A DNA stretch of 64,000 bases from Paenibacillus xylanexedens (GCF_001908275.1 NZ_CP018620.1:3968001-4032000), one strand, 5' to 3'. Shown: positions 20,802 through 29,309, counted from the first letter of the stretch. Translations and numbers: made by a program. The notes: generated by a model from the sequence alone, not told the origin.

Positions 20802-21593
20802 ATGAAAAAAGTGGTTTCAGCTTTATTAGTTACAGCATCCTTATTTGTTGGTAGTGTCGCTTCTTTCGCTTATTCAGAAGAGTCAGTTAGTATAATTCCT
20901 ACCAGAATGCAGGCGGGAACAATATTAGAGTATGACGGATCTAATCAGATGGTTATTTTGGAAAAGGGTGAACCAGTAAATATCCCTTCCGTCTATCAAG
21001 GTCAAACAACAAAGAGTGTCACACAAAAAATAGATCTTGATAAATTAAAAATTGAAGAAGAATTCATTGAAAAAATTAAAGAAGAAGCGAAAAATTTGCC
21101 TGTATATAAAGTTGAGAACCCTCTTCCACAGCCAGGTTTGAAAGTTATATACGATGGCGAGGGTTACATAAAGGAGTTTGTTTTCCCTCAAGGGAACGAC
21201 TTCGCATTAGCTGCTTATAAAGCCCTACCAAGAGGCACTAGAAAAGCAACCGGAACCTATACTTATGGAGATAACAATAATAAAATTACAATTACAACGA
21301 GCACTGTTCTTGGTGAGGGACGATTCACTAATTTTACTGATACAACTGGCGAAAACAGTAACACTTTGAAAAAAGGTGATGCAGCAACAAGAGGAGACAT
21401 AGATAATCCTAAATATGAGCAAGTTTTGGATGCGCGAAATTTGGATAATAATATATTTGCAAATGTAACTAAGAGAGATAATGGAGCGCTTCCAGACGCG
21501 ACATTAGATATTTGGAAAACTGGAGTAGAACTTTTCGACCTAAAATGGTCTTCCTCCCTATCGTTTAAAGGAAGATACTTCTATACATTCTAA
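20802..21593 (+). CDS. Secreted protein of unknown function
   Basis: A 263-residue protein with a clear Sec signal peptide (MKKVVSALLVTASLFVGSVASFA). The mature part has an acidic/basic helical stretch (LDKLKIEEEFIEKIKEEAKN, about 85-105), a Gly-containing region YDGEGYIKEFVFPQGND, and a Thr-rich segment (KATGTYTYGDNNNKITITTS). I do not recognise a family. Its AT-rich composition differs from the mannoside operon before it. GAGGGAGAT precedes the start. A hairpin (AAGGGGGCGA/TCGCCTCCTT near 21619-21644) lies between it and the next lipoprotein gene. Confidence 0.7.
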   Translation: MKKVVSALLVTASLFVGSVASFAYSEESVSIIPTRMQAGTILEYDGSNQMVILEKGEPVNIPSVYQGQTTKSVTQKIDLDKLKIEEEFIEKIKEEAKNLPVYKVENPLPQPGLKVIYDGEGYIKEFVFPQGNDFALAAYKALPRGTRKATGTYTYGDNNNKITITTSTVLGEGRFTNFTDTTGENSNTLKKGDAATRGDIDNPKYEQVLDARNLDNNIFANVTKRDNGALPDATLDIWKTGVELFDLKWSSSLSFKGRYFYTF

Positions 21594-21668
21594 TTTATAA
21601 GATTTTTATAAAGGGGGCGATATATTCGCCTCCTTATCGTATCTTCTTAATGAAAAGGATGATGAATC

Positions 21669-22745
21669 ATGAAAAAAAAATTTTCAATCATAAAATTTAT
21701 TTCAGTCATAATTACCCTACTTCTCTTCATTGGGGGATGTAGTTCCGAAAAACAAGCAATTGAAAAAGTGAACCCGACTGATATGCAAACCATTGGTCCA
21801 CAAACCCATGAATATCTTTCAATTACAAACACCGAGTATGTTAATGGAAAAGATACCAATGATGGAATGGTAATGAGAGTATACACATATGATATCCACA
21901 CTAAGAATCTAACTAAATTAGCTGATTTACCCTATAACTCTCAATATCCCTTAACAGTGGCTTCATTAGCAGAAGACACCATCTACTATTCGGGATCTGG
22001 AAAAGATAAGGGTGACGAATTGTTTTCCTATGATATAAAAACACAGATCACCCAGCAATTAAGCTCCGACTTATTTGCAATCAATTCGATTATTCCGGAT
22101 ACCGTTGATCATACATTAGTTATGGCTGCTGTTAAGAACGGAGAACGACCTGTCAAAGTTATGTTTTTTGATAAAGAAACTCAAGACATGACCATATTGA
22201 ATGACAATGATTCGGATACAACAACATGGGATATTTCTTATGATCCAGAAACAAGAAAATCCTATGCCATCCAATATTCAGAAGAGGAGCAATATAATCA
22301 TATGGAGGAGTCCAATAAAACGCAAACTCCGATGGTTCCTCCAAACCATACGATCATTGAGATAGATCCAATCTCTAAACAGACGCGCAAGGTTATTGAA
22401 CTAGAGGAGGAACAAATTCTAACCTTATCAACAAGGGGAGACCAAATTCTTATTGCTACTGCAAAGCATATCAACAAGTATCCAATTAAATATAGTATGG
22501 TTAATATTAAAACAGGAGAAAGAAACGAAATTGACCTTCCCATTAAGGCCAGTAGTGAATTGTTTTTGTCCAAAGACGGGCAGGGTTTCTATTTCCTCGG
22601 AGAAAATACACAAGCAAACGAAAATCAGGAAAGAGGGATTTATTTCTATGATTTGAAAACGCAACAAGTGGAAGCCATATTTCTTCAAAAAGAGGGCTTC
22701 ATTAATAATTTTATGCTTTTAACGAATCCCATAAAAATAAATTAA
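21669..22745 (+). CDS. Lipoprotein of unknown function, beta-propeller-like
   Basis: A 358-residue exported lipoprotein: signal peptide followed by the lipobox FIGGC with Cys24. The mature chain consists of repeated strands with patterns like YDIHTKNLTKLADLPYN, YDIKTQITQQLSSDL, IDPISKQTRKVIELEEE and YDLKTQQVEAIFL spaced about 50-90 residues apart, which suggests a WD/TolB-like propeller. It may be co-transcribed with the secreted protein upstream. No enzymatic motif is seen. Confidence 0.7.
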   Translation: MKKKFSIIKFISVIITLLLFIGGCSSEKQAIEKVNPTDMQTIGPQTHEYLSITNTEYVNGKDTNDGMVMRVYTYDIHTKNLTKLADLPYNSQYPLTVASLAEDTIYYSGSGKDKGDELFSYDIKTQITQQLSSDLFAINSIIPDTVDHTLVMAAVKNGERPVKVMFFDKETQDMTILNDNDSDTTTWDISYDPETRKSYAIQYSEEEQYNHMEESNKTQTPMVPPNHTIIEIDPISKQTRKVIELEEEQILTLSTRGDQILIATAKHINKYPIKYSMVNIKTGERNEIDLPIKASSELFLSKDGQGFYFLGENTQANENQERGIYFYDLKTQQVEAIFLQKEGFINNFMLLTNPIKIN

Positions 22746-22772
22746 ATTCTCCTTAAACACTTCCTTAGAGCT

Positions 22773-22805
22773 AAACGTCACTTACCAATTTGTGGCGTTT
22801 TTTTA
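22773..22805 (+). terminator. Terminator after the lipoprotein gene
   Basis: 9-bp stem AAACGTCAC/GTGGCGTTT with one wobble pair, followed by TTTTAG. Confidence 0.82.
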
Positions 22806-22915
22806 GTTTGGGTTAAAACACGTTCTTTAAAAATGAGGATGTCTATTTCGTTTTATCCCCAATATAGAAAAATGTGGTATTATTGTGCTAGTTTGTTGTA
22901 ATGGAGGTAGACCTA

Positions 22916-23563
22916 ATGATTTATATTTTATTTGTATTCATCGTAGTAGTGATTATTGCACTTAGCCTTTGGATTCTGAGTTTAACACGTAAACACAAGA
23001 GATCAGGGGGATTCACTAAGGAAAATTACGACTTAAAAGCTATTACTATCGCTGATATAGACAAGATGGAGGATGGCTCTGGTTTCGAGATGTACTTGTA
23101 CAGATTGTTAATTGAGTTGGGCTATTCAGGGGTTTATAAAACTTTAGGAAGTCGCGATTTTGGTGCTGACGTAGTTTTCACTGATCGGGAAGGTGTTAGA
23201 AATGTCATCCAAGCAAAGCGATACTCAATAGAGTATCCAGTCGGCATCAGCGCTGTACAAGAGGTGTTTTCTTGCATGAGATATTACAAGGCTAAGAAAG
23301 CAATCGTAATTACTTCATCCCACTTCACAGAGTCGTGTGAGACATTAGCTGGTATTAACTTTGTAAAGTTGATTGATCGAACTGACTTAATTCATGTGAT
23401 TGAGGCTTTTAGAGACGGTGATATGATTGAGGCGCGTGACTTCATTGAAGCGGAACCGAGGATGATACTTGAATCCTGGTCGGAAGCGAATAGCAATACG
23501 CTACATGAGGTTCGAAAAGATTACAAGGCAGAAAAGTATGTAAAAAAAGTGATGAGTAAGTGA
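22916..23563 (+). CDS. Membrane-anchored Mrr-like restriction endonuclease
   Basis: About 215 residues. An N-terminal membrane helix (ILFVFIVVVIIALSLWIL) with a basic flank is followed by a PD-(D/E)XK nuclease of the Mrr/type IV restriction family: SGFEMYLYRLLIELGY, the acidic GSRDFGADVVF and the QAKRY motif (Q-x-K), then AVQEVFSCMRYYKAKKAIVITSS and FTESCETLA. ATG at 22916 is preferred because GGAGGT ends 8 bases before it. There is no methyltransferase neighbour, so a type IV-like or phage-defence role is possible. Localisation at the membrane is the unusual feature. Confidence 0.82.
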   Translation: MIYILFVFIVVVIIALSLWILSLTRKHKRSGGFTKENYDLKAITIADIDKMEDGSGFEMYLYRLLIELGYSGVYKTLGSRDFGADVVFTDREGVRNVIQAKRYSIEYPVGISAVQEVFSCMRYYKAKKAIVITSSHFTESCETLAGINFVKLIDRTDLIHVIEAFRDGDMIEARDFIEAEPRMILESWSEANSNTLHEVRKDYKAEKYVKKVMSK

Positions 23564-23651
23564 AAACAGATAGCATAGTATTCAGTAGAAAAATGATTGA
23601 TTCCGTTGACTGTTCATACATAACCTAAGTGGGAAGAGGGGGTTCATCTTA

Positions 23652-23702
23652 GTGAGGAAATTAAGCTGGGTTATTTTATTTATAGTCCTAATTTTGGACC
23701 TA
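23652..23702 (+). pseudogene. 5' fragment of a gene interrupted by the IS element
   Basis: A GTG preceded by GAGGGGG opens 17 codons (MRKLSWVILFIVLILDL), a typical N-terminal membrane helix, and then runs into the IS end. It is the probable beginning of the DUF5412-type gene whose remainder lies after the IS. Confidence 0.5.
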
Positions 23703-23719
23703 TGTCAAAAAAGTAGACA

Positions 23720-24583
23720 CTACGCTGCCGATTTGTCCGTAAATTTCATTGCAAAACGAGCAGGGGAAAGATACCCTAGCGCGCCATGCATTCGCTTGCG
23801 GTTGTAATAGAACTCAATGTACTGGTAGATGGCAGTATAAGCCTCTTCCGGTGTCTTAAAACGAGGGTTGCAGTAAATGAGTTCCTTCTTTAAAATACTG
23901 TGCCATGACTCAATACAGGCGTTATCATAACAGTTTCCTCGGCGGCTCATGCTTGATTCCATTCCGTATGATTTTAGTTGCTCCACGTATTCTTTTGACG
24001 TGTATTGAGAGCCGCGATCCGAGTGATGGAGTAATCCCGGAGCGGGGCGTTTGGCATTGTAAGCTTCCTCCAGTGCACCCATCACCAAACTGGTTTCCAT
24101 ATGATTATATAGACGCCAGCCTACAATTTCACGTGTGCACAGATCCAGAACGCTGGCGAGATATAGACGACCTCCTCGGCAAGGAATGTAGGTGATGTCG
24201 GTAACCCATACCGTATTCGGTTTGGACGTTTTAAATTGCTGATTCAGCGTATTTGGCGCAAGGGGATGGTCGTGTTTGGAATCCGTAGTCTGAACGCGAT
24301 ATTTGGGCATGACCACAGAACGTAGATTCATTTGACGCATGTATATACTGACGGTACGGGAAGAGATTCGCAACCCTTCTAAATGGAGCAGATACGTAAT
24401 TTTAGGGCTTCCACACCGCATCTGGTGGTCGTAAAAATGATACCGAATACGCTTCATGACCTCGTCTTTACGGTTCTGCCGCATGCTGGTTCGGTCCATT
24501 CGCCATTTGTAATATCCGCTCCGTGATACTTGAAAGGTTCTGCACATCTTCTCCAAAGAAAACTCGGAGCGATGATCTTCCAC
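23720..24583 (-). CDS. IS3-family transposase OrfB, DDE integrase
   Basis: Catalytic subunit of the IS3-family transposase. Residues 1-60 form the HTH_21-like region (CRTFQVSRSGYYKWRM). The rve core holds the DDE triad: WVTDITYIP, HHSDRGSQYTS and NACIESWHSILKKEL. The frame is open upstream of the GTG at 24583 up to the slippery A7 run in orfA, so the natural product is probably the OrfAB fusion made by -1 frameshifting. No disruption is visible; the element could be active. Confidence 0.93.
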   Translation of the reverse strand: MEDHRSEFSLEKMCRTFQVSRSGYYKWRMDRTSMRQNRKDEVMKRIRYHFYDHQMRCGSPKITYLLHLEGLRISSRTVSIYMRQMNLRSVVMPKYRVQTTDSKHDHPLAPNTLNQQFKTSKPNTVWVTDITYIPCRGGRLYLASVLDLCTREIVGWRLYNHMETSLVMGALEEAYNAKRPAPGLLHHSDRGSQYTSKEYVEQLKSYGMESSMSRRGNCYDNACIESWHSILKKELIYCNPRFKTPEEAYTAIYQYIEFYYNRKRMHGALGYLSPARFAMKFTDKSAA

Positions 24584-24594
24584 AAACTGAAATC

Positions 24595-24912
24595 TTAGCT
24601 CTTTGGTTTGCTGAAGATGTGCACTGCTTTTTTTACAATCGCCAGTTCTTCTTGTGTATCCGCAAGCGTGTGATCTTTCTCTTGAAGCAACCGGCGCATC
24701 TCTTGAAGCTCTGCTTCCAGTTCCTTCACTCGATCTACGCTGGCAACAGGCTCATGTTTTAGTTCGCGGTACTTACTCATCCATTGGTGCAACGTACTTT
24801 TTGGAATGTTGAGTTCTTCTGCCAAATCTCCAAGTGTCTTCGTCTGCTCTTGAATGAATTTGACCGTTTGTTTTTTGAATTCTTCGTTATATCGTTGCCG
24901 CTGTTCTCCCAT
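24595..24912 (-). CDS. IS3-family transposase OrfA
   Basis: 105-residue helix-turn-helix protein (YNEEFKKQTVKFIQEQ, LAEELNIPKSTLHQWMSKY) with a leucine-zipper-like coiled coil (VKELEAELQEMRRLLQEKDH). It recognises the IS ends. On the minus strand a run of seven A followed by G (24628-24634, G at 24627) near its end gives the A-AAA-AAA-G slip site that would join it to OrfB in the -1 frame. Confidence 0.92.
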   Translation of the reverse strand: MGEQRQRYNEEFKKQTVKFIQEQTKTLGDLAEELNIPKSTLHQWMSKYRELKHEPVASVDRVKELEAELQEMRRLLQEKDHTLADTQEELAIVKKAVHIFSKPKS

Positions 24913-24956
24913 GTGGACACCTCCGTTAGTCTTATTATCCTTCCGTCCGTTAACGG

Positions 24957-25475
24957 GTGTCCACTTTTTATTCTAGCTCCATTTTGTACTTTATTTCGAT
25001 GTACTCACTATATTCTCATATGAATAATAAATGGCTAGTTAGTCCTCCCAACTATGTAATTCTAATTCTTTCTATTTTAGTATTAGCTATAGCCATACTT
25101 GGTTTTAAAGATACATCGATCAAGTCTACGAAGGTAAGAAGTTGGATCTCAACGGTTCTATCCTTAGTATTGATCTTCATCCTTTTGGGTGCTCTGTCAT
25201 TTACATCGATATTTTCTGGATACAAACAATTACTTACGACTACGCATTCACCAGATAAGCACTATACAATTAGTTTCTATAAAACTAACGCTGGAGCCAT
25301 GGGATCGTTTGGCGTTATAGGGGAATTAAAAGGCCCACTTTGGTTTAAAAGAGTATTTTATTATGAGGGAAAGACGGATCAGGTAGACTTGGAATGGGTC
25401 GATAACCACACGATTTCAATTAATGATCAAAAAGTTAATTTATTAAATGGTGAAACTGTACGCCGTAGCTCGTAA
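24957..25475 (+). pseudogene. DUF5412-type protein, 5' end displaced by the IS element
   Basis: The frame starts within the IS end (GTG at 24957) and encodes 172 residues: two or three membrane helices (VILILSILVLAIAILGF, WISTVLSLVLIFILLGAL) and then the DUF5412-like domain SPDKHYTISFYKTNAG, GELKGPLWFKRVFYYEGK, VDLEWVDNHTISIN. Upstream of the IS is a 17-codon membrane-helix start. Joined through the CTA, the two frames differ by one base, so either the IS boundary is slightly different or the gene was already broken. An internal start at Met 25020 is possible. No ribosome site is seen after the IS. Function of the family is unknown. Confidence 0.6.
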
Positions 25476-25508
25476 TTTTATAGTATTTTTTTCTTAACTG
25501 ATAGCTAA

Positions 25509-25542
25509 AGTGAAATTCCTTTACGGAGTTTCGCTTTTTTTG
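25509..25542 (+). terminator. Terminator after the DUF5412-type gene
   Basis: 11-bp stem AGTGAAATTCC/GGAGTTTCGCT, loop TTTAC, then a run of seven T. Confidence 0.87.
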
Positions 25543-25759
25543 CGTTTCGATAAAAAGGTGAAGAGAAGTGCTCATGATCAGATGAGTATAGCTCATATAA
25601 GTCGGAAGATACGATAAGAGATTGAACTGAATGATTTTAAAAGAAGATGAACGTGTCGTGATTTTATACATTTATTGTCGTGAGTTTCTATTAAAAATAG
25701 ATTAAGTCTGTGATAACTTATAGATAAATGTCAGAATATTATATAAGATGAATGTAACA

Positions 25760-25985
25760 TTTACGCGCACACGAAGAGTGCAGAACCAATCTGTAGAAGC
25801 GAAGCGTTCACCTAAAAGCTTTCTGAAAGAAAGCTACATCGGAAGCATACGCTATACCCGGATTTTCTCCATTAAGAAATGATTCAAAAAATACGGGGAT
25901 AACAGTGATCGGAAGATGGTACTGCAATCGGAGTGGCTGAGTGTGAATTTTACAGGTTCAGCTTATATCCTATGGAGGTAAGACA
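25760..25985 (+). promoter_or_regulatory. Candidate structured leader or dispersed repeat before the oxidoreductase gene
   Basis: This non-coding stretch holds a perfect AGCTTTCT/AGAAAGCT hairpin at 25817-25834 and the motif ATCGGAAG or ATCGGAG three times (25838, 25908, 25927). It looks structured and precedes the GTG start at 25989 directly. I cannot name a riboswitch class. A family of similar leaders in related genomes is possible but must be searched. Confidence 0.35.
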
Positions 25986-25988
25986 ACA

Positions 25989-26993
25989 GTGGGCATTCGA
26001 ATTGGAAAAATTAGCTTGTGGCATGTTCATGCATGGGATTACATCAAGCAGGCACAGGAACATGAGGATACAGTCATTGCAGCCGTTTGGGATGAAGATG
26101 CCAAGCGCGGACAGGAAGCGGCTGAACGTTTAAACGTACCATTCTATGCTTCACTCGAAGATATGCTGGCCAAGGATGACATCGATGCCGTTATTGTAGA
26201 TGCGCCAACCCGCATTCATGAAGAGGTGATCACCGCTGCTGCAAAAGCAGGTAAACACATCTTCACAGAGAAGGTTATTGCATCGACACAGGCGGAATCC
26301 AATAGAATCCTTAATGAGGTAAAGGCAAACAACGTCAAGATGACAGTCTCCTTACCTCGACTGAATGCAGGGTATACGTTAACGATTCAGGATGTCCTTA
26401 ACCAGGGATTACTTGGTAAAGTGACTTATGTTAGAGCGCGTTTATCGCATGATGGAGCAATTTCCAACTGGTTGCCTGAACACTTCTATGATCTGAAGGA
26501 TTGTCAGGGTGGTGCGCTGATTGATCTGGGCTGCCATCCAATGTATCTCGCCAAACTGTTTCTGGGTCAGGAAGTAACAGCGGTTAATGCGAACTTTGGA
26601 TATATTACAGGCAAAGAAGTGGAAGATAATGCAGTTGCAACCTTGTTTACGGATTCCGGAGCAGTTGGCGTTGTTGAAGCTGGTTTTGTGAACAGCCATT
26701 CTCCATTTACGATTGAGGTTCATGGTACGGAAGGTACGCTTCTGTACGGAACACCCGAAGAAAAGCTATTGATTCGCACGAAAGCAGCACAGGGACAGTA
26801 TCAAGAGTGGACTGAACTTCCTTTGGCAGATCAAAGAGAAAGCGCATTCAATCAATGGGTTGCACATATACAGAATGATACGGATGCAACTGAAAACGTG
26901 CAGATCGCTATGGAGCTGACCCGTTTGATGGAAGCAGCGAATCTTTCAGCTAAGGAAGGGCGCAGAATTACTCTGAAAGAGTTGAAGGGTTAG
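25989..26993 (+). CDS. Gfo/Idh/MocA-family oxidoreductase
   Basis: NAD(P)-dependent sugar or inositol dehydrogenase-like protein of 334 residues. The N-terminal Rossmann domain is IRIGKISLWHVHAWDYIKQAQ...IAAVWDED, with VIVDAPTRIHEEVITAAAKAGKHIFTEKV (the EKP motif here is EKV) near 75-100. The C-terminal domain has GGALIDLGCHPMYLAKLFLG, containing the usual D-x-x-x-H. The usual GxGxxG at the start is missing, as in some members of the family. Start is GTG with GGAGGT 10 bases upstream. It forms a unit with an AraC regulator and a second dehydrogenase, so a carbohydrate substrate is likely but unidentified. Confidence 0.87.
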   Translation: MGIRIGKISLWHVHAWDYIKQAQEHEDTVIAAVWDEDAKRGQEAAERLNVPFYASLEDMLAKDDIDAVIVDAPTRIHEEVITAAAKAGKHIFTEKVIASTQAESNRILNEVKANNVKMTVSLPRLNAGYTLTIQDVLNQGLLGKVTYVRARLSHDGAISNWLPEHFYDLKDCQGGALIDLGCHPMYLAKLFLGQEVTAVNANFGYITGKEVEDNAVATLFTDSGAVGVVEAGFVNSHSPFTIEVHGTEGTLLYGTPEEKLLIRTKAAQGQYQEWTELPLADQRESAFNQWVAHIQNDTDATENVQIAMELTRLMEAANLSAKEGRRITLKELKG

Positions 26994-27017
26994 GTTTTAT
27001 TAAGGAGGTGTGCAATC

Positions 27018-27941
27018 TTGAGCCTGTATCCTTATGAGAAAATGCTTGAACGGCAGGATCTCCTGGAGAGACTGGATATTTCAATGGTTTGGGGACATTA
27101 TGAGATTCGCGTGATGCGATTTCATCTGACTTCTTTTCCAGCGGGCCGAGTTGTGGATTTCCATAATCATGCGGAGTTTGAATTTCATTTTATCCCGAGA
27201 GGTAAAGGTAAAGTTATTCTGGATGATCAGACACATGCACTCTCGGAAGGTATGCTGTATTTGACTGGACCGGGTGTCGTTCATTATCAGGAGGCTGATG
27301 CCAAAGAGGACATGGATGAATTATGTCTTCATGTGGATATCGTTCACAAGCCAAGGGAACATGTCGATCCCTGGGAAGCAGCAGAATCCGAGGAAACGAT
27401 GGAAAAGCTGAGAACGCTTCCGCTTACTCCGGTAAATGATTATCATCGGGCAATGCATTGTTTTTTGGAAGCCTATGAAGCATGTGATCAGAAATTGTTA
27501 GGTTATTATACATCGATCAAGCAACTGGTCATCAGCATATTACTTAAAACCGTGCGAGCATACGACACCGGGGGGAATCGACCGGAAGCCCCTGTGCGGG
27601 ATATGTCGGTGTATCGCTATGAGTATGCAGTGCAGTATATGGAGGCGAATCACCCTTCAGTGGTCACACTGGAGCATGTAGCTGAGAAACTTCATATTAG
27701 CAGCAGACAATTGCAGCGAATCTTCTACCAAGTACAGCCGGAGATGCCGTTCAGCCGTGTACTGGAGGATATTCGTTTGCGCGCCGTGTGCCGCAATCTG
27801 GAGGAAAGTAACGTATCCATTGAACAGATCGCACTTGCTTCAGGATTCAATAATGCCAACTATTTGCATGCTGTATTTCGCAAACGTCTGGGGATGACCC
27901 CGTCGGCTTTTCGCAAAATGAAACAACCAATACTTAAGTGA
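27018..27941 (+). CDS. AraC-family regulator with cupin domain
   Basis: 307-residue regulator. The cupin sensor is in residues 30-100 (VVDFHNHAEFEFHFIPRGKGKVIL, LTGPGVVHYQE). The C-terminal 100 residues hold two HTH motifs (VTLEHVAEKLHISSRQLQRIF; SIEQIALASGFNNANYLHAVFRKRLGMTPSAFRK). TTG start with AAGGAGGTG upstream. Being placed between two Gfo/Idh/MocA genes and separated from them by 24 and 12 bases, it is almost certainly in their operon and probably regulates it. Confidence 0.9.
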   Translation: MSLYPYEKMLERQDLLERLDISMVWGHYEIRVMRFHLTSFPAGRVVDFHNHAEFEFHFIPRGKGKVILDDQTHALSEGMLYLTGPGVVHYQEADAKEDMDELCLHVDIVHKPREHVDPWEAAESEETMEKLRTLPLTPVNDYHRAMHCFLEAYEACDQKLLGYYTSIKQLVISILLKTVRAYDTGGNRPEAPVRDMSVYRYEYAVQYMEANHPSVVTLEHVAEKLHISSRQLQRIFYQVQPEMPFSRVLEDIRLRAVCRNLEESNVSIEQIALASGFNNANYLHAVFRKRLGMTPSAFRKMKQPILK

Positions 27942-27953
27942 GGGTGAATATAT

Positions 27954-29051
27954 ATGAGTAAAGTATATCGTATCGGAATTATTGGCTGTGGTGGAATCGC
28001 GAATGGCAAACATCTGCCGAGTCTGAGTAAATTGGATAATGTTGAACTGGTGGCTTTCTGTGATATCGTTCAGGAACGTGCGGATGAAGCCAAACAGAAA
28101 TATGGCAATACTGAAGCCGAAGTCTACACGGATTATCAGGAATTGCTCAAGGATGAGTCTTTGGACATTGTGCATGTGCTTACACCGAATATTTCTCATG
28201 CTGAGATTTCCATTGCTGCCCTGGAGGCAGGCAAACATGTCATGTGTGAGAAGCCAATGGCGAAGACATCTGCTGAAGCACAGCTCATGCTGGAAGCGGC
28301 AGAACGTACCGGCAAGAAACTGACCATCGGATACAACAACCGTTTCAGAGAAGACAGTCAGTATTTGAAGAAGGTGTGCGAAGCTGGTGACCTGGGGAAT
28401 ATTTATTTTGCCAAAGCACATGCAATTAGACGTAGAGCAGTACCAACATGGGGTGTTTTCCTGGATGAGGAGAAGCAAGGTGGCGGTCCATTGATTGACA
28501 TTGGTACGCACGCACTTGATCTGACGCTCTGGATGATGGATAACTATCAACCAAAAGTTGTGCTGGGTACGACTTATCATGAGCTTTCGCAACGTGAAAA
28601 TGCGGCCAATGCCTGGGGCCCTTGGGACCCAAAACAATTCTCCGTAGAGGACTCGGCCTTTGGCATGATTGTGATGGAGAATGGAGCAACGATCATGCTG
28701 GAATCCAGTTGGGCACTGAACTCACTGGATGTGGATGAGGCGAAATGTAGCTTGAGTGGTAGCGAAGCGGGTGCGGACATGAAGAACGGACTGCGCATCA
28801 ATGGCGAGAAATTTAGCCGTTTATACACCAATGAGATTGAACTGAGTGCAGGCGGGGTAGCTTTCTACGATGGTAAGAGTGAGAGCGCACCGGATGTTGA
28901 GATGAGAAAGTGGATTGAAGCGATTGAGAACGATCAGGAGCCAGTCGTTACACCGAAACAAGCACTAGTTGTATCTCAAATCTTGGAAGCACTCTATGAA
29001 TCTGCTCGCACGGGCAAGGCTGTGTACTTGAATAACGGTAGCGAAGCATAG
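27954..29051 (+). CDS. Gfo/Idh/MocA-family oxidoreductase
   Basis: 365-residue NAD(P)-dependent dehydrogenase. The Rossmann motif is IGIIGCGGIANGKHLPSL at residues 6-24; VHVLTPNISHAEISIAALEAGKHVMCEKPMAKT carries the conserved EKP lysine near residue 97; GGGPLIDIGTHALDLTLWMM has the catalytic-region D-x-x-x-H near 180. It is the third gene of the unit and is followed by two terminators. The substrate is probably a sugar, sugar acid or inositol. Confidence 0.92.
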   Translation: MSKVYRIGIIGCGGIANGKHLPSLSKLDNVELVAFCDIVQERADEAKQKYGNTEAEVYTDYQELLKDESLDIVHVLTPNISHAEISIAALEAGKHVMCEKPMAKTSAEAQLMLEAAERTGKKLTIGYNNRFREDSQYLKKVCEAGDLGNIYFAKAHAIRRRAVPTWGVFLDEEKQGGGPLIDIGTHALDLTLWMMDNYQPKVVLGTTYHELSQRENAANAWGPWDPKQFSVEDSAFGMIVMENGATIMLESSWALNSLDVDEAKCSLSGSEAGADMKNGLRINGEKFSRLYTNEIELSAGGVAFYDGKSESAPDVEMRKWIEAIENDQEPVVTPKQALVVSQILEALYESARTGKAVYLNNGSEA

Positions 29052-29075
29052 AAAAGGCTTAAAACAATAAATTAC

Positions 29076-29113
29076 AAAACCCTTTGTCCTGTTATTTGGG
29101 GCAGAGGGTTTTT
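29076..29113 (+). terminator. Terminator after the dehydrogenase operon
   Basis: AAAACCCTTTG pairs with the GCAGAGGGTTTTT arm across a short loop; the arm itself supplies the T tract. Confidence 0.85.
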
Positions 29114-29141
29114 GGTGTACGGGCAAAATAACGAGAAGGAA

Positions 29142-29174
29142 GATGCATCTGCTGCGTGTAGATGCGTTTTTTTT
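29142..29174 (+). terminator. Second, tandem terminator
   Basis: GCATCT (29145-29150) pairs with AGATGC (29160-29165) and is followed by G and eight T. Confidence 0.75.
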
Positions 29175-29238
29175 GTGCCAAAATGCTTCAATTTGGGGGT
29201 GGTTAGAAAAAAATATGAATTTACTTGAAAAAAAAGTA

Positions 29239-29293
29239 TTGCATATAAGTTTAGTCGGAATTATATTAATGGTATAAGGTCTAGACCATATAC
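29239..29293 (+). promoter_or_regulatory. Promoter and FadR/GntR-type operator of the peptide operon
   Basis: TTGCAT (29239-29244) and TATATT (29262-29267) are 17 bases apart. Immediately downstream, 29272-29293 is a 22-bp inverted repeat, GTATA-n-GGTC-TA-GACC-n-TATAC, with only one non-pairing position. This is where a GntR-family repressor would block transcription. Confidence 0.75.
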
Positions 29294-29309
29294 AGATCGG
29301 AGTGTTTAG

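Larger units (their letters stand above)
23703..24972 (-). mobile_element. IS3-family insertion sequence
   Basis: About 1.27 kb holding two overlapping-phase transposase frames. The ends carry imperfect inverted repeats, AAAAAGTAGACAC at the left and the complement of GTGTCCACTTTTT at the right. CTA flanks both proposed boundaries (23700-23702 and 24973-24975) and may be the 3-bp target duplication, but the arms are then unequal by two bases, so the exact ends are uncertain. Confidence 0.85.

Noticed and set aside
25933..26133. Frame overlapping the start of the first Gfo/Idh/MocA gene
   Set aside because: It overlaps the real gene in another frame; the region before 25989 appears non-coding.
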